A DNA stretch of 64,000 nucleotides. Origin: Streptococcus suis. GTDB lineage: Bacteria; Bacillota; Bacilli; Lactobacillales; Streptococcaceae. The DNA lies in contig NZ_JAGFUX010000002.1 in NCBI RefSeq assembly GCF_017601095.1, forward strand, positions 62,001 through 126,000, written 5' to 3'. Below the pieces are notes generated by a model. The model was not told where the DNA came from. It saw only the letters and a program-made list of their open reading frames with translations, and did no database searches. Below, piece by piece: positions 27,251-36,286 of this stretch (position 1 is the first letter of the stretch; every line of letters begins with the position of its first letter). The position numbers and the translations under genes were made by a program.

Positions 27251-28478
27251 TATCTTCCTCATCTAATGGGGACAGGCCAAGCAGTCCCTTGGTTTGGTCA
27301 TCTTCGTACAGGTCAATGATACGAAGACTACGCTCGATAGCGTTAGTGCGAGTGGTTAGGAGTTTATCAATATTGCTGCTGGCTTGATTGAGTTGTTTCT
27401 GAGCCTTAAGCAAGAGGTCAGAAAACTTGCCAAATTCCAGCTTGACATTGCCCAAGACCTTGGAAATATCATCGGCCGACCGTTGTATGTTGAGGGTCTT
27501 AAAACCGACGGAGAGGGAATTGAGCAAGGCAGAAAGGGTGGTCGGTCCAGCTACTACGATATTTTCCTGACGGCGAAGCTCATCAAAGAAAATCGGATTG
27601 CGAACCACTTCTGAATAAAGTCCTTCGGTTGGCAAGAACAAGACACCAAAGTTGGTGGTTTCAGGCGGATTGAGGTACTTGCTCTGAATGTCCTTGGCAA
27701 AACGTTTGATAGCTGCCAGGAGATTTTTGCGATGGAGGTCAATCTGGTCCTTATCCCCACTTTCGTAGGCATCTTCCAAGCGATAGTAATCCGCCAGCGG
27801 AAACTTGGAGTCAATCGGCAGATAGATATAGTCTCCCTCGGTCCGTCCTGGTAGCTTGACCGCATACTCCACGCGCTCGTTCGAGCCTGAAACCGTGGCA
27901 AACTCTCGCTCATATTGGCTAGGTGTCAAAATATCCTCGATAATCTGTCCCAGCTGCAACTCCCCCATGATGCCACGGGTTTTGGTGCCAGACAGCACCT
28001 TGTTAAGACTACCCACATCACGCGCCACCGTCTGCATTTCGCCCAGACCACGATTGACCGATTCCAACTGCTTGGACACCGTTTCAAAGGAGGCTTGTAG
28101 GCGGGTTTGCAGGGTTTTCTCCAGCTTTTCTTCAACCGTCTGCCGCATTTCTTCCAGGCGTTTTTCATTAGATTCCTGAATGGCCTGCAAACGACGGTCA
28201 GTGGCATCTCGCGTTTCCAAGTGGCTCTTATTCAGCTCTTGACGGATGTCGGTTAGCTGTTGGTAAAGCTCCGTGCGGAGTCTTTCCACCTCCTGATGAA
28301 TGGCCTGCTGCTGTTTGAGAGTTGCATTTTCTAGTTGATAGCTGAGCTGGTCAGACAAGTTGTCTGCTGTATCTTCGGCTTGATCTTGCAAAAGCAGGGC
28401 CAAGCTCTGCCATTTTCCATAAAGAAAAACCAAGGCCACCAAGACCAGTATCAGCAAAATAAGTAGTACAATATCCAT
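27240..28478 (-). CDS. rmuC: DNA recombination protein RmuC
   Basis: 412 residues: an N-terminal membrane anchor (VLLILLILVLVALVFLYG), a long coiled coil (about 30-150) and the RmuC nuclease-like domain (GELQLGQIIEDIL; LPIDSKFPLADYYRLE; NFGVLFLPTEGLYSEV). Thought to limit inversions between short repeats. Abuts thiN. Confidence 0.93.
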   Translation of the reverse strand: MDIVLLILLILVLVALVFLYGKWQSLALLLQDQAEDTADNLSDQLSYQLENATLKQQQAIHQEVERLRTELYQQLTDIRQELNKSHLETRDATDRRLQAIQESNEKRLEEMRQTVEEKLEKTLQTRLQASFETVSKQLESVNRGLGEMQTVARDVGSLNKVLSGTKTRGIMGELQLGQIIEDILTPSQYEREFATVSGSNERVEYAVKLPGRTEGDYIYLPIDSKFPLADYYRLEDAYESGDKDQIDLHRKNLLAAIKRFAKDIQSKYLNPPETTNFGVLFLPTEGLYSEVVRNPIFFDELRRQENIVVAGPTTLSALLNSLSVGFKTLNIQRSADDISKVLGNVKLEFGKFSDLLLKAQKQLNQASSNIDKLLTTRTNAIERSLRIIDLYEDDQTKGLLGLSPLDEEDNEN

Positions 28479-29111
28479 CTAATCCTTGTCCTTACTGTAG
28501 ATCAGGACCACGTAACCCTGATCCAGTTGAATGTCTATGTCCCTATCTATAAATTCGTTAGAAGCATAGCATTTTTTGAAAAAATAATTGCTGGCATCCA
28601 GCGGGTACTTGGCATGGCGAATGGTCAGGCGACTCTGGTCCGATGGCATAAAGGAAATGTACCTCATACCAGCAATCGGTGACAAACGGTGCTGACCTGC
28701 AGGTCGAAAACGGACGACGTTCTGACTGTCCACCAGTTCAATCTGCTCCATAAAGGCAGCCAAGTCCGGCTCTGCAGCCAGAAAGAGATTGCTCATCATG
28801 TGGTCCATACGACCACCCAAGGCTCCGTATATGCGAACCTGGGCCTGTGGATAGGCCTTGAAGATTTCCTTTAAAGCCAGCTCCAAGTCTGTGTCATCTT
28901 TTTCAGCAGGAGCTTGCAAAAAACGCTCTGCTAGATCCTTTATCCGCCCTAATTCTTCAGGTGTTACCGAGTCAAAATCACCGATAGCCCAGTCAAGAGG
29001 CAGAGAAGCTTCCAATAGACGAAGAGAGCCTGCATCTACCCCCACATAGAGGTCGGCAGGCTCAGGAAGGCAGTCAAAGGAACCGCCTGCAATGACAGCA
29101 ATCTTAATCAT
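28479..29111 (-). CDS. thiN: Thiamine pyrophosphokinase
   Basis: Converts thiamine to thiamine pyrophosphate with ATP. 210 residues, with the signature PAEKDDTDLELAL near residue 68 and GALGGRMDHMMSNL near 99. Overlaps rpe by 8 bp and abuts rmuC. Confidence 0.93.
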   Translation of the reverse strand: MIKIAVIAGGSFDCLPEPADLYVGVDAGSLRLLEASLPLDWAIGDFDSVTPEELGRIKDLAERFLQAPAEKDDTDLELALKEIFKAYPQAQVRIYGALGGRMDHMMSNLFLAAEPDLAAFMEQIELVDSQNVVRFRPAGQHRLSPIAGMRYISFMPSDQSRLTIRHAKYPLDASNYFFKKCYASNEFIDRDIDIQLDQGYVVLIYSKDKD

Positions 29112-29763
29112 GGAGGGCTGCTCTCAATTTAGCAACGTTGGCATCCAAGTCTCCTTTGAAGAGGTAGGAACCAGCCACAAAGACATTGGCACCCGCATTT
29201 TTGGCTGAATGAATGGTCTTGTCGTCAATCCCGCCGTCCACTTCGATGTCAAAGTTCAAGCCTTTGTCTTCACGAAGTTTGACCAAGGCCTCAATCTTCT
29301 CAGCCACTTCTGGAATGTAGGCTTGTCCACCAAAACCTGGGTTGACCGTCATGAGCAGAACCTGATCCACCAAGTTGAGCACAGGCTCAATGGTCACAAG
29401 TGGCGTACCTGGATTGATGACCACGCCAACCTTCATACCAGCTGCACGGATTTTCTGCAAGGTTCCATGTAGATGAACCGTTGCTTCTGCGTGAATAGTC
29501 AAGATATCCGCACCTGCTCGAGCAAAGGTCTCGATATGATTTTCAGGATTGGACACCATGAGATGGCAATCGAAGACCAGCTTGCTATGAGGACGCATAG
29601 CCGCAACCACATCCGCCCCAAAGCTGATATTTGGCACGAAATGACCGTCCATGACATCAATGTGCACATACTCCACACCTGTCTTTTCTAGACGCTTGAG
29701 CTCTTTTTCAAAATTTGCATAGTCTGCCGCCAAAATAGACGGTGCAATCTTATAATGTGACAT
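29104..29763 (-). CDS. rpe: Ribulose-phosphate 3-epimerase
   Basis: TIM-barrel enzyme of the pentose phosphate pathway. 219 residues with YVHIDVMDGHFVPN, LMTVNPGFGGQAYI and EVDGGI. Located in the rsgA-rpe-thiN-rmuC-yhaM run typical of streptococci. Confidence 0.96.
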   Translation of the reverse strand: MSHYKIAPSILAADYANFEKELKRLEKTGVEYVHIDVMDGHFVPNISFGADVVAAMRPHSKLVFDCHLMVSNPENHIETFARAGADILTIHAEATVHLHGTLQKIRAAGMKVGVVINPGTPLVTIEPVLNLVDQVLLMTVNPGFGGQAYIPEVAEKIEALVKLREDKGLNFDIEVDGGIDDKTIHSAKNAGANVFVAGSYLFKGDLDANVAKLRAALHD

Positions 29764-29777
29764 ACAGAACCAACTTT

Positions 29778-30653
29778 CTATTTGAATTTCTTACTTACCT
29801 TGGTATAGGTTTCACGCTGATTTTGGATTTCGCTGAGGAATTGGAGATAATTGTCAAAGCGACTTTGGGAAATGGCAGAGCTGGCAACAGCTTCCTTGAC
29901 CGCACAATCCGGCTCATGGGTATGGGTACAGGTCCTAAATTTGCAGTCCTGGCTGCTTTCCGCAATCTCTGGGAAACAATCTGTCAGAGCCTCCGCCTCC
30001 TTGACTTCATAGTCTAGGGATGAAAAACCTGGCGTATCCGCAATTTTCCCGCCGAAGACATTGTAGAAACTGACCGCACGAGTGGTATGGCGACCACGCC
30101 CCAGACTATCTGAAATAGCCCCTGTTTCCAAGGCTAATTCTGGTGCAATGCGATTGAGAAGAGTCGATTTACCAACCCCTGTCTGCCCCATAAAGACCGT
30201 CACCTTATCCTGCAATAATGGCGTCAATTCCTCCAAACTATAGACAAATGGATAGCCAATTTTCTCATAAATAACCTTGAAGTCATCCATTTCTGTCCTG
30301 TCTTCTACCAAGTCCATCTTAGAGATATAGATAATAGGATCCATGTCCTTCTGTTCAAGGAGAACCAGGAAACGATCGAGTAGATTGGCATTAAAATCAG
30401 GTTCCTTGACCGACATGATAACCACCGCCTGATCGATATTGACGATAGGAGGTCGAACCAAACTATTTTTCCGCTCATGAATCTTTAAAATATAGCCTTC
30501 TGAGTTTTCCTCCGCAGAAAAGTCCACAAAATCACCCACGTAGGGGGTTTGGCCTTTCTTACGAAAATTTCCTCTGGCTCTGGTTTGATAAATCTGTCCA
30601 TCCGCCTCGACATAGTAAAAACCAGCCAAGGCCTTGATAATTCTTCCTTGCAA
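29778..30653 (-). CDS. rsgA: Ribosome small subunit GTPase RsgA
   Basis: Circularly permuted GTPase in 30S maturation, 291 residues. It has an OB-fold, GTPase motifs ordered G4-G1-G3 ([27 protein letters not shown]) and a C-terminal zinc knuckle (C-x5-C-x-H-x4-C in [12 protein letters not shown]). The start codon is TTG with an AAGGAG site, giving [23 protein letters not shown] with an extended -10 lies upstream. Confidence 0.95.
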   Translation of the reverse strand: MQGRIIKALAGFYYVEADGQIYQTRARGNFRKKGQTPYVGDFVDFSAEENSEGYILKIHERKNSLVRPPIVNIDQAVVIMSVKEPDFNANLLDRFLVLLEQKDMDPIIYISKMDLVEDRTEMDDFKVIYEKIGYPFVYSLEELTPLLQDKVTVFMGQTGVGKSTLLNRIAPELALETGAISDSLGRGRHTTRAVSFYNVFGGKIADTPGFSSLDYEVKEAEALTDCFPEIAESSQDCKFRTCTHTHEPDCAVKEAVASSAISQSRFDNYLQFLSEIQNQRETYTKVSKKFK

Positions 30654-30817
30654 TGAAGACTCCTTTGTGTGTACTTGCTACTATTATAACAAAAATTTCC
30701 TTGAAATTACGATGTCGTGCATGATATCTTGCTCCATCAGAAGAATTCACCTTTCAAAGACCAAAACAACTATTCCCTCTAGCCAAGTCAAGAAAAAAAT
30801 AGTATAATAAAAAACAA

Positions 30818-30899
30818 GCGGAGGTGGTGGAACGGCAGACACGCATGCTTCAGGCGCATGTGCCCATCGGGTGTGAGGGTTCAAATCCCTTCCTCCGCA
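30818..30899 (+). tRNA. tRNA-Leu (CAG)
   Basis: 82-nt class II tRNA. Acceptor GCGGAGG / CCTCCGC, discriminator A, anticodon CAG, variable arm around TGCCCATCGGGTG, T-loop GGTTCAAATCC. A TATAAT at 30803-30808 lies just upstream. Confidence 0.96.
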
Positions 30900-30911
30900 T
30901 GATGAAACAAG

Positions 30912-30942
30912 AAACCCAAGTCAGTTGAACTGGCTTGGGTTT
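30912..30942. terminator. Bidirectional terminator between tRNA-Leu and rsmA
   Basis: AAACCCAAGTCAG / CTGGCTTGGGTTTT, shared by the plus-strand tRNA and minus-strand rsmA. Confidence 0.75.
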
Positions 30943-30949
30943 TGGTATG

Positions 30950-31822
30950 TTATAAACCGACTTCCTGGAGGCTATCAGACAAGCGTGCGAAGTCAGCCAT
31001 GGAAAGTGCTTCTCCACGAACACTGGCTTCCAGCTCTGCCATGCCAAGTGCCCGCGTCAGCTTGTCCTTGACTTCTTCGGACTTGCCGAAATGGTTGGTC
31101 AGGTTGTTCCACAGGGTCTTGCGGCGGTGCACAAAGCTGGCCTTGGACACCCGGAAGAAGAAATCTTCATCCTTGACGCTCACCAAGGGTTGCTCGCGGC
31201 GGACCATTTTGAGAATGGCGGAGTCCACGTTCGGTGCGGGCACAAAGACGGTGCGAGGCACGATGAAAGCCACCTTGGCAGTCATGTAGTACTGGACCGC
31301 GATGGACAGGCTGCCATAGGCCTTGGTGTTTGGCTCGGCAGAAATGCGGTCAGCCACCTCCCGCTGCATCATGACCACGAACTCGCTGAAGGGAATTTTG
31401 CTCTCAATCAGGTGCATGAGGATAGGGGTGGTAATGTAGTAGGGCAGATTGGCCACAACCTTGATGGGCAGGTCAGGATTCTTGAAATTCTGAATCTGGT
31501 TCTGCAGGTCGGTCTTCAAGATGTCTTGGTTGACCACGGTCACATTATCAAAGCGACCCAAGGTGTCCGCCAAAATCGGAATCAAGCGATCATCAATCTC
31601 AAAGGCCATGACCTCAGCGGCAGTTTCCGCCAAAAACTCGGTCAAGGCCCCGATTCCAGGACCGATTTCGATGACATTGACATTTCGGTCAATCTCTGCC
31701 GTGTCCACAATCTTCTGTAAAATATTGGTATCGGTCAAAAAGTTCTGACCGAAGGATTTCTTAAAGGTAAACCCGTGGCGTTCAAGGACGGCACGAGTAA
31801 CGTTTTTGTCTGCGATTCTCAT
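30950..31822 (-). CDS. rsmA: 16S rRNA (adenine-N6,N6)-dimethyltransferase
   Basis: Dimethylates two adjacent adenosines in the 3' hairpin of 16S rRNA (KsgA). The 290-residue protein has [14 protein letters not shown], the SAM motif [14 protein letters not shown] and catalytic [10 protein letters not shown]. Separated from rnmV by two small unknown genes, whereas in related genomes the two are often adjacent. Confidence 0.96.
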   Translation of the reverse strand: MRIADKNVTRAVLERHGFTFKKSFGQNFLTDTNILQKIVDTAEIDRNVNVIEIGPGIGALTEFLAETAAEVMAFEIDDRLIPILADTLGRFDNVTVVNQDILKTDLQNQIQNFKNPDLPIKVVANLPYYITTPILMHLIESKIPFSEFVVMMQREVADRISAEPNTKAYGSLSIAVQYYMTAKVAFIVPRTVFVPAPNVDSAILKMVRREQPLVSVKDEDFFFRVSKASFVHRRKTLWNNLTNHFGKSEEVKDKLTRALGMAELEASVRGEALSMADFARLSDSLQEVGL

Positions 31823-31863
31823 TTATTTTTCTCTCTAACAATATTTGATATCAATTTCTCACA

Positions 31864-32247
31864 TTACAATTCATCATGAAAAAGATACATTTCGATAAAA
31901 TCTTCATTGGTTATATCTCTCTTCAAATAATAATTTTGATAATGTACCTGAACAATAGGACTCTCTATTCGCAACATTTCATCTACTGATTGAATTCCTG
32001 ACATGTATATCATTTTAACAGAAATATCTTTATCGTTCCTATCTATTTCAAATCTCTGTATATAATTGCTAATATACTCGTAAACCGTATCGTAATCAAT
32101 TGTATCGGAATGACCAAATAAATCAAATGTATTAAACAAGAAGACAGCTTCTCGGAAAAAGTCCAATCCCTCACTTTTCGGCAAATAACTATGCCTAGTT
32201 AATACCTTTACAGAAAAAACATTAGCAGTAACTTGATGATGTTGCAT
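31864..32247 (-). CDS. Unknown protein, AT-rich gene between rnmV and rsmA
   Basis: 127 residues, acidic, no membrane segment or signal, not recognised. The ATG at 32247 has GGAGG six bases upstream. The gene is visibly richer in A/T and rare codons than rsmA and rnmV, suggesting it was acquired. Small acidic proteins like this are sometimes immunity proteins, but no toxin is nearby. Confidence 0.65.
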   Translation of the reverse strand: MQHHQVTANVFSVKVLTRHSYLPKSEGLDFFREAVFLFNTFDLFGHSDTIDYDTVYEYISNYIQRFEIDRNDKDISVKMIYMSGIQSVDEMLRIESPIVQVHYQNYYLKRDITNEDFIEMYLFHDEL

Positions 32248-32295
32248 CCATAACCTCCCTAAATTTAACCATTTATCAATCCCATACTATCAATT

Positions 32296-32445
32296 TTAAA
32301 ACTTACAATCATGGAAACTCTCATCCTCCCAAACAAGGACATTAGCCGGTAGCAAGTAGGTCACTTCTTCATAAGATGAGTAATTCTCATAAGTTGGCTC
32401 AAACTCGTTTTTTACCAAGCACTTAACAGCGTAGACTCTATCCAT
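32296..32445 (-). CDS. Small protein overlapping the rnmV 3' end
   Basis: 49 residues (MDRVYAVKCLVKNEFEPTY...FHDCKF). Its ATG overlaps the rnmV stop by 8 bp, which suggests coupled translation. It is acidic, with two Cys, and no family is recognised. Too short for many gene finders. The overlap and sensible amino-acid composition support it; no homology is known to me. Confidence 0.5.
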   Translation of the reverse strand: MDRVYAVKCLVKNEFEPTYENYSSYEEVTYLLPANVLVWEDESFHDCKF

Positions 32446-33007
32446 GATAGCTCACCATACACTCTTCAACCTCCACCAAACTTATCCCAAACAGCTCCAA
32501 GCGTTTGAGGAGTTGCTTGCCGTTGCAGTAACCGATGCGGAGTTTTTCTCCCATATACTCCCTCCGCTTGCGGCTGTCTCCACCCATCAGTAACCCTAGA
32601 CGAATCAGATCTTTCTGGCTAATGTCAAAGTTATGTTCATCATCATAGTAGCCACGAACGCCCGCCAGGGCCTTTCCTAAGTCTTCAAAGCTGGCGTGCT
32701 CAATGCCCAAGGACCGCCCTTTTGTTTTGGACTGGGGCCGAGCCTCGTCCCGCTGTAAGAAGGCGTGTTTGACAGTGGGAATGGCCTGCATAATGATTTT
32801 TCGAATCCGCTCGCCATTGTAGTCTGGGTCAGTAAAGACAATCACGCCACGCAGGTCATGGAGTTTCTCGATGCGTTCCAAGTCATCGTCTGATATGGCA
32901 GAGCCTCTGGTTTCGTAGGTATCCACCTCGTAAAATCGTTTTAGGTTTGCCGTGTCATCCTTGCCTTCAACAACAAGAACTTCTTGTATCTTAATTTTCT
33001 GAGTCAA
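32438..33007 (-). CDS. rnmV: Ribonuclease M5
   Basis: Toprim nuclease maturing 5S rRNA. Motifs VVEGKDDTANLKRF and VIVFTDPDYNGERIRK (Toprim Glu and DxD). I place the start at TTG 33007 (189 residues, LTQKIKIQEVLVVEG), which fits family length; an ATG at 33028 is in frame (196 residues) with no good site. Overlaps the tatD stop by 17 bp. Confidence 0.92.
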   Translation of the reverse strand: MTQKIKIQEVLVVEGKDDTANLKRFYEVDTYETRGSAISDDDLERIEKLHDLRGVIVFTDPDYNGERIRKIIMQAIPTVKHAFLQRDEARPQSKTKGRSLGIEHASFEDLGKALAGVRGYYDDEHNFDISQKDLIRLGLLMGGDSRKRREYMGEKLRIGYCNGKQLLKRLELFGISLVEVEECMVSYHG

Positions 33008-33776
33008 TTCTGAACAAGCTCCTTGCATTCTCGTAGGTTGCTCTCGCCACCTCTTCGACCGACTGGTTGCGAAGTTGGGCCAGCATATCCACCACATATC
33101 TGGTGTAGCCGGTGCGATTTTCCCGACCACGCTTGGGAACAGGCGCCAGGTAGGGTGCGTCCGTTTCGACCAGGATTTTTTCTAGGGGCAATGCTTGCGC
33201 CGCTTCCTGAAGTTCGACGGCTTTTTTGAAGGTCACTACTCCCGAGAAGGAGATGTGCATACCCAAGTCCATGAAGGCCTGAGCCTCCTCCAGCGTACCA
33301 GAGAAGGAATGCATGATACCTCCGCGCGGACCGACGCCGACTTCCTTGATGATCTGGTAGGTATCTTCCAAAGCATCACGAGTATGAACCACAAAGGGCA
33401 AATCCAACTGCTTGGCCAACTCCATCTGTCGCTTGAAGATATGGGCCTGGGTTTCCTTATCTGCCGTCATCCAGTAGTAGTCCAGCCCAATCTCCCCCAG
33501 GGCAATGACCTTGGGATGCTTAAGAGCCTTGAGTAGATAACGTTCAACTTCTTCATCATAAGTGCCAGCCTCTGTCGGATGCCAGCCCAATGTCAGATAG
33601 ATTTCAGGGTGCTGGTCAGCAAGCTCTATAGCCTTGTCAATGGTTGCACGGTCAAAACCGACCACATTGTGGAGGGTGACCCCCATCTCCTTAGCAAAGT
33701 CTAATTCTTCTTGGACCCGACCGTCAAACTGTTCAACATTGAGGTGGGTGTGGGTATCAAAAATTCCTAGTGTCAT
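32991..33776 (-). CDS. tatD: TatD family metal-dependent hydrolase
   Basis: TIM-barrel DNase/hydrolase, 261 residues from MTLGIFDTHTHLNVEQF. It has metal ligands HTH, GEIGLDYYW, HTRDA and ETDAPYLAPVPKRGR. The frame is open 22 codons further upstream, but those run through the promoter. Paired with rnmV as in most Firmicutes. Confidence 0.93.
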   Translation of the reverse strand: MTLGIFDTHTHLNVEQFDGRVQEELDFAKEMGVTLHNVVGFDRATIDKAIELADQHPEIYLTLGWHPTEAGTYDEEVERYLLKALKHPKVIALGEIGLDYYWMTADKETQAHIFKRQMELAKQLDLPFVVHTRDALEDTYQIIKEVGVGPRGGIMHSFSGTLEEAQAFMDLGMHISFSGVVTFKKAVELQEAAQALPLEKILVETDAPYLAPVPKRGRENRTGYTRYVVDMLAQLRNQSVEEVARATYENARSLFRIDSEN

Positions 33777-33810
33777 ACTCTTATTGTACCACAAGTCCCA
33801 TGGAGGACCT

Positions 33811-33839
33811 AATCTTGTATGTGCCAGACAAGTATGGTA
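33811..33839 (+). promoter_or_regulatory. HAD hydrolase promoter
   Basis: TTGTAT, 17 bp, TACAAT ahead of the HAD hydrolase gene. A mirror-image TACAAT faces tatD at about 33783-33788, so the two promoters form a near-palindromic divergent pair. Confidence 0.6.
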
Positions 33840-33865
33840 CAATGAGCCTACTTAGGAGGTACCTC

Positions 33866-34681
33866 ATGATTCGACTCTTGGCCATTGACTTAGACGGCAC
33901 TTTGTTAACTTCTGAAAAGACCATTCACCCTCGGGACAAGGCTGCCATTCAAGCTGCCAGCCAACTGGGAGTGACCATCTTATTGGCAACGGGCAGACCT
34001 ATTTCAGGGATCAGGGATTATTTTGAACAACTCGACATCCCTGAACAACCTTATGCTGTTGGAAACAACGGCTGCTTGACCTTGGCAACCAAAGACTGGT
34101 CCATCCTAGACTATCACTCGGTACCTGCTGAGCAAATCGCCTCCCTTTATGCACTTTTAGAAGATTTTCCAGACCTAAACTTGGTCCTCTTCACACCTCA
34201 TGCCAATTATGCCTTGGGCAAGTTTCTCAATGAAGCTGCCATCCAGGATGCCCAGGTCGAGTCATCCGTTCTCTATCATATTCAGTTGGATGACTTTCTA
34301 GCCCTGCAATTACCCGTCCTTGTTCCAATTTTCATGGGCGAAACTGAGCGACTGACAGCTTTTCAAAAACGCTACGAGTCAGACCTCTCGCAGCACTACC
34401 ATCCTGTGCGTAGCCTAGCTCACGCCTTCGAAATACTTCCTAAGGGGGTCAATAAGGGAAGCACCGTCTTAGCCCTCGCCCACAAACTCAAGATTTCTCC
34501 AGAACAGATTATGGCCATTGGCGATGGCAACAACGACGCTGAACTTCTCACCATGGCAGGCCTTGGAATTGCTATGGGCAACGCGACGGAGTCCATCAAA
34601 AGCCTGGCTGATTATATAACCTTCACAAACGACCAGGCAGGAGTCGCCCAAGCCATTGAACACTTTATCCTCTCCCAATAG
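33866..34681 (+). CDS. Cof-type HAD hydrolase (sugar-phosphatase family)
   Basis: 271 residues. Motif [11 protein letters not shown] (nucleophile Asp near residue 8), motif [11 protein letters not shown], motif [12 protein letters not shown], with a Cof-type C2 cap. Start at ATG 33866 with TAGGAGGT. Probably a cytosolic phosphatase of sugar phosphates or FMN-like substrates; specificity unknown. Followed by the decayed rpmH copy. Confidence 0.92.
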   Translation: MIRLLAIDLDGTLLTSEKTIHPRDKAAIQAASQLGVTILLATGRPISGIRDYFEQLDIPEQPYAVGNNGCLTLATKDWSILDYHSVPAEQIASLYALLEDFPDLNLVLFTPHANYALGKFLNEAAIQDAQVESSVLYHIQLDDFLALQLPVLVPIFMGETERLTAFQKRYESDLSQHYHPVRSLAHAFEILPKGVNKGSTVLALAHKLKISPEQIMAIGDGNNDAELLTMAGLGIAMGNATESIKSLADYITFTNDQAGVAQAIEHFILSQ

Positions 34682-34685
34682 CAAG

Positions 34686-34715
34686 AAAAAACCAACAGAC
34701 TCGAGTTTCTGTTGG
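34686..34715. terminator. Terminator, first copy of the rpmH repeat
   Basis: CCAACAG / CTGTTGG stem with an A-run at 34686-34691 (T-run on the minus strand). Identical to the copy at 35955-35985. Confidence 0.8.
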
Positions 34716-34731
34716 TTTCATTTGTTTCATC

Positions 34732-34869
34732 TGATACCTCTACAAGCACTTTGCATCTTTCACGACGACGAGCTGAGAATACTCGACGACCGTTTTTAGT
34801 TGACATACGGTTACGGAATTCGTGTTTACGAGCATGACGGATTGTACTTGATTGAAAAGCAGGTTACAG
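34732..34869 (-). pseudogene. Decayed duplicate of rpmH (L34)
   Basis: Aligns base for base with the functional rpmH at a fixed offset of 1270 bp, roughly 90% identical over about 170 bp including the terminator. The start codon is lost, the stop has become TCA so the frame runs on, and several conserved residues are changed (for example RKHGFRN to [14 protein letters not shown] to RRRERCK). Similarity ends near 34860. Non-functional remnant. Confidence 0.9.
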
Positions 34870-35003
34870 GATAACAAGCAATTTAGAAAAGCTTTCATTC
34901 CAAACATCACTTGATCGAATGAATTTATACCTAGTATTGAAGTTGCCATCAAATTAGACTTTACCTCAACTACCCGAACATCTACCAATAGAAGTTCAGT
35001 TCT

Positions 35004-35033
35004 TTGTATGGGGTGTGTAAAAAAGTGTATAAT
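35004..35033 (+). promoter_or_regulatory. Promoter of the diacylglycerol-kinase-like gene
   Basis: TTGTAT (35004-35009), 18 bp, TATAAT (35028-35033). The stretch 34870-35003 has no recognisable gene. Confidence 0.65.
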
Positions 35034-35070
35034 AAAGAATATCAGAATAAAATTGAATTGGAGAATCATC

Positions 35071-35952
35071 ATGAAAGAAGCCTTGTTAGTTGTCAATCCT
35101 AGTTCTGGTGGTGAAAAAGCACCAGAATTTCAAAAACAAGCCAAAGAGAAGCTAGAAACCTATTTTGATCGTGTAGTTGTCAAGGAAACCCAAAAAGCTG
35201 GTGATGCTACTAGCTTTACCAAAGAAGCCGCACAAAATGGATTTGACAGTGTCTTTGTCATGGGTGGCGATGGTACCGTCAACGAAGGTATTAGTGGATT
35301 AGCCAACCAAGAATTTCGGCCTAACTTCGGATTTTTCCCATTAGGAACTGTTAACGATTTAGCACGCGCTTTAGGAATACCACTAGATCCTGCCGTCGCA
35401 ATCGAAAACTTTGACCCAGAACGCAAGCGCCTTCTTGACATTGGTCAGGTCAACAATTCCTATTTCATGAACGTCGTTGCAATTGGTGCCATTCCTCAGG
35501 CCATTAACAATGTAGACCCCGAAGAAAAGACACGTTACGGCAAGATGGCTTATTTTATCAATGGGTTTAAAGAGCTTCTCAACAACCAATCCTACGAGTT
35601 TGAAATAGAATTGGATCAGGAGACAGAAACAATCACTTCCACTACCTTACTCATCGGCTTGACAAATTCAATTGGCGGTTTTGAGACCCTCCTGCCGAAT
35701 GCCAAGGTCGACGACGGATTACTCCACTTGGTCTATTTCAAAGACAGCCACTTCCTCGATACCATTTCAGCCATCCCCCAACTCATGGGAGGTGTCACCG
35801 AAACCAGTGCCAGTCTCGGCTACAAGACATTTGAAGAAGGAACAATCAAGCTATCTGAGGGGGAGCTAACTATCAACCTTGATGGGGATGAGGGAGACCA
35901 ATTGCCAATCCATATCAAAGTTCTACCTTCTCACTTGACCGTTTATTATTAA
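35071..35952 (+). CDS. YegS/DAGK-family lipid kinase
   Basis: 293 residues. N-terminal nucleotide-binding domain with VVNPSSGG and the signature MGGDGTVNEG near residue 68, then GFFPLGTVNDLARALG. Probably phosphorylates diacylglycerol (DgkB-like) in phospholipid turnover linked to lipoteichoic acid synthesis. Flanked on both sides by an rpmH copy, which suggests it came in with the second copy. Confidence 0.9.
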   Translation: MKEALLVVNPSSGGEKAPEFQKQAKEKLETYFDRVVVKETQKAGDATSFTKEAAQNGFDSVFVMGGDGTVNEGISGLANQEFRPNFGFFPLGTVNDLARALGIPLDPAVAIENFDPERKRLLDIGQVNNSYFMNVVAIGAIPQAINNVDPEEKTRYGKMAYFINGFKELLNNQSYEFEIELDQETETITSTTLLIGLTNSIGGFETLLPNAKVDDGLLHLVYFKDSHFLDTISAIPQLMGGVTETSASLGYKTFEEGTIKLSEGELTINLDGDEGDQLPIHIKVLPSHLTVYY

Positions 35953-35954
35953 AC

Positions 35955-35985
35955 AAAAAAACCAACAGACTCGAGTTTCTGTTGG
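35955..35985. terminator. rpmH terminator, second copy
   Basis: CCAACAG / CTGTTGG with a seven-base T-run on the minus strand. It probably also ends the kinase gene on the plus strand. Confidence 0.85.
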
Positions 35986-36001
35986 TTTCATTTGTTTCAT
36001 C

Positions 36002-36139
36002 TTATGCCACTGCAAGCACTTTGCGTCCTTTACGACGACGAGCTGCTAATACGCGACGGCCGTTTTTAGTTGACATACGGTTACGGAATCCGTGTTTACG
36101 AGCACGACGGATTTTACTTGGTTGAAAAGTACGTTTCAC
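36002..36139 (-). CDS. rpmH: 50S ribosomal protein L34
   Basis: 45 residues, [20 protein letters not shown]...VLAVA, with a full set of L34 residues. Starts at GTG 36139 with AGGAGG 8 bp upstream. It lies on the same strand as and downstream of rnpA-yidC-jag rather than ahead of rnpA. Confidence 0.96.
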   Translation of the reverse strand: MKRTFQPSKIRRARKHGFRNRMSTKNGRRVLAARRRKGRKVLAVA

Positions 36140-36286
36140 GATGAATACCTCCTCTTAGATTCTTGTATTCGTTTAGCCGGCTAGTTTTGATCAGTTACTA
36201 AACATACCAGGCTATTTTACCGAAAATCGGTTGCTTTGTCAAGCTATTCTTTCATCAAGTTATGAAATTCAATATGAAAGCGATTC

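Noticed and set aside
30559..30750. Frame on the minus strand upstream of rsgA as a gene
   Set aside because: It overlaps the rsgA start in another frame, has no ribosome-binding site and no recognisable composition.
34740..35096. 118-residue minus-strand frame between the rpmH copies
   Set aside because: It runs antisense over the kinase promoter and the decayed rpmH in a different frame and has no ribosome-binding site.
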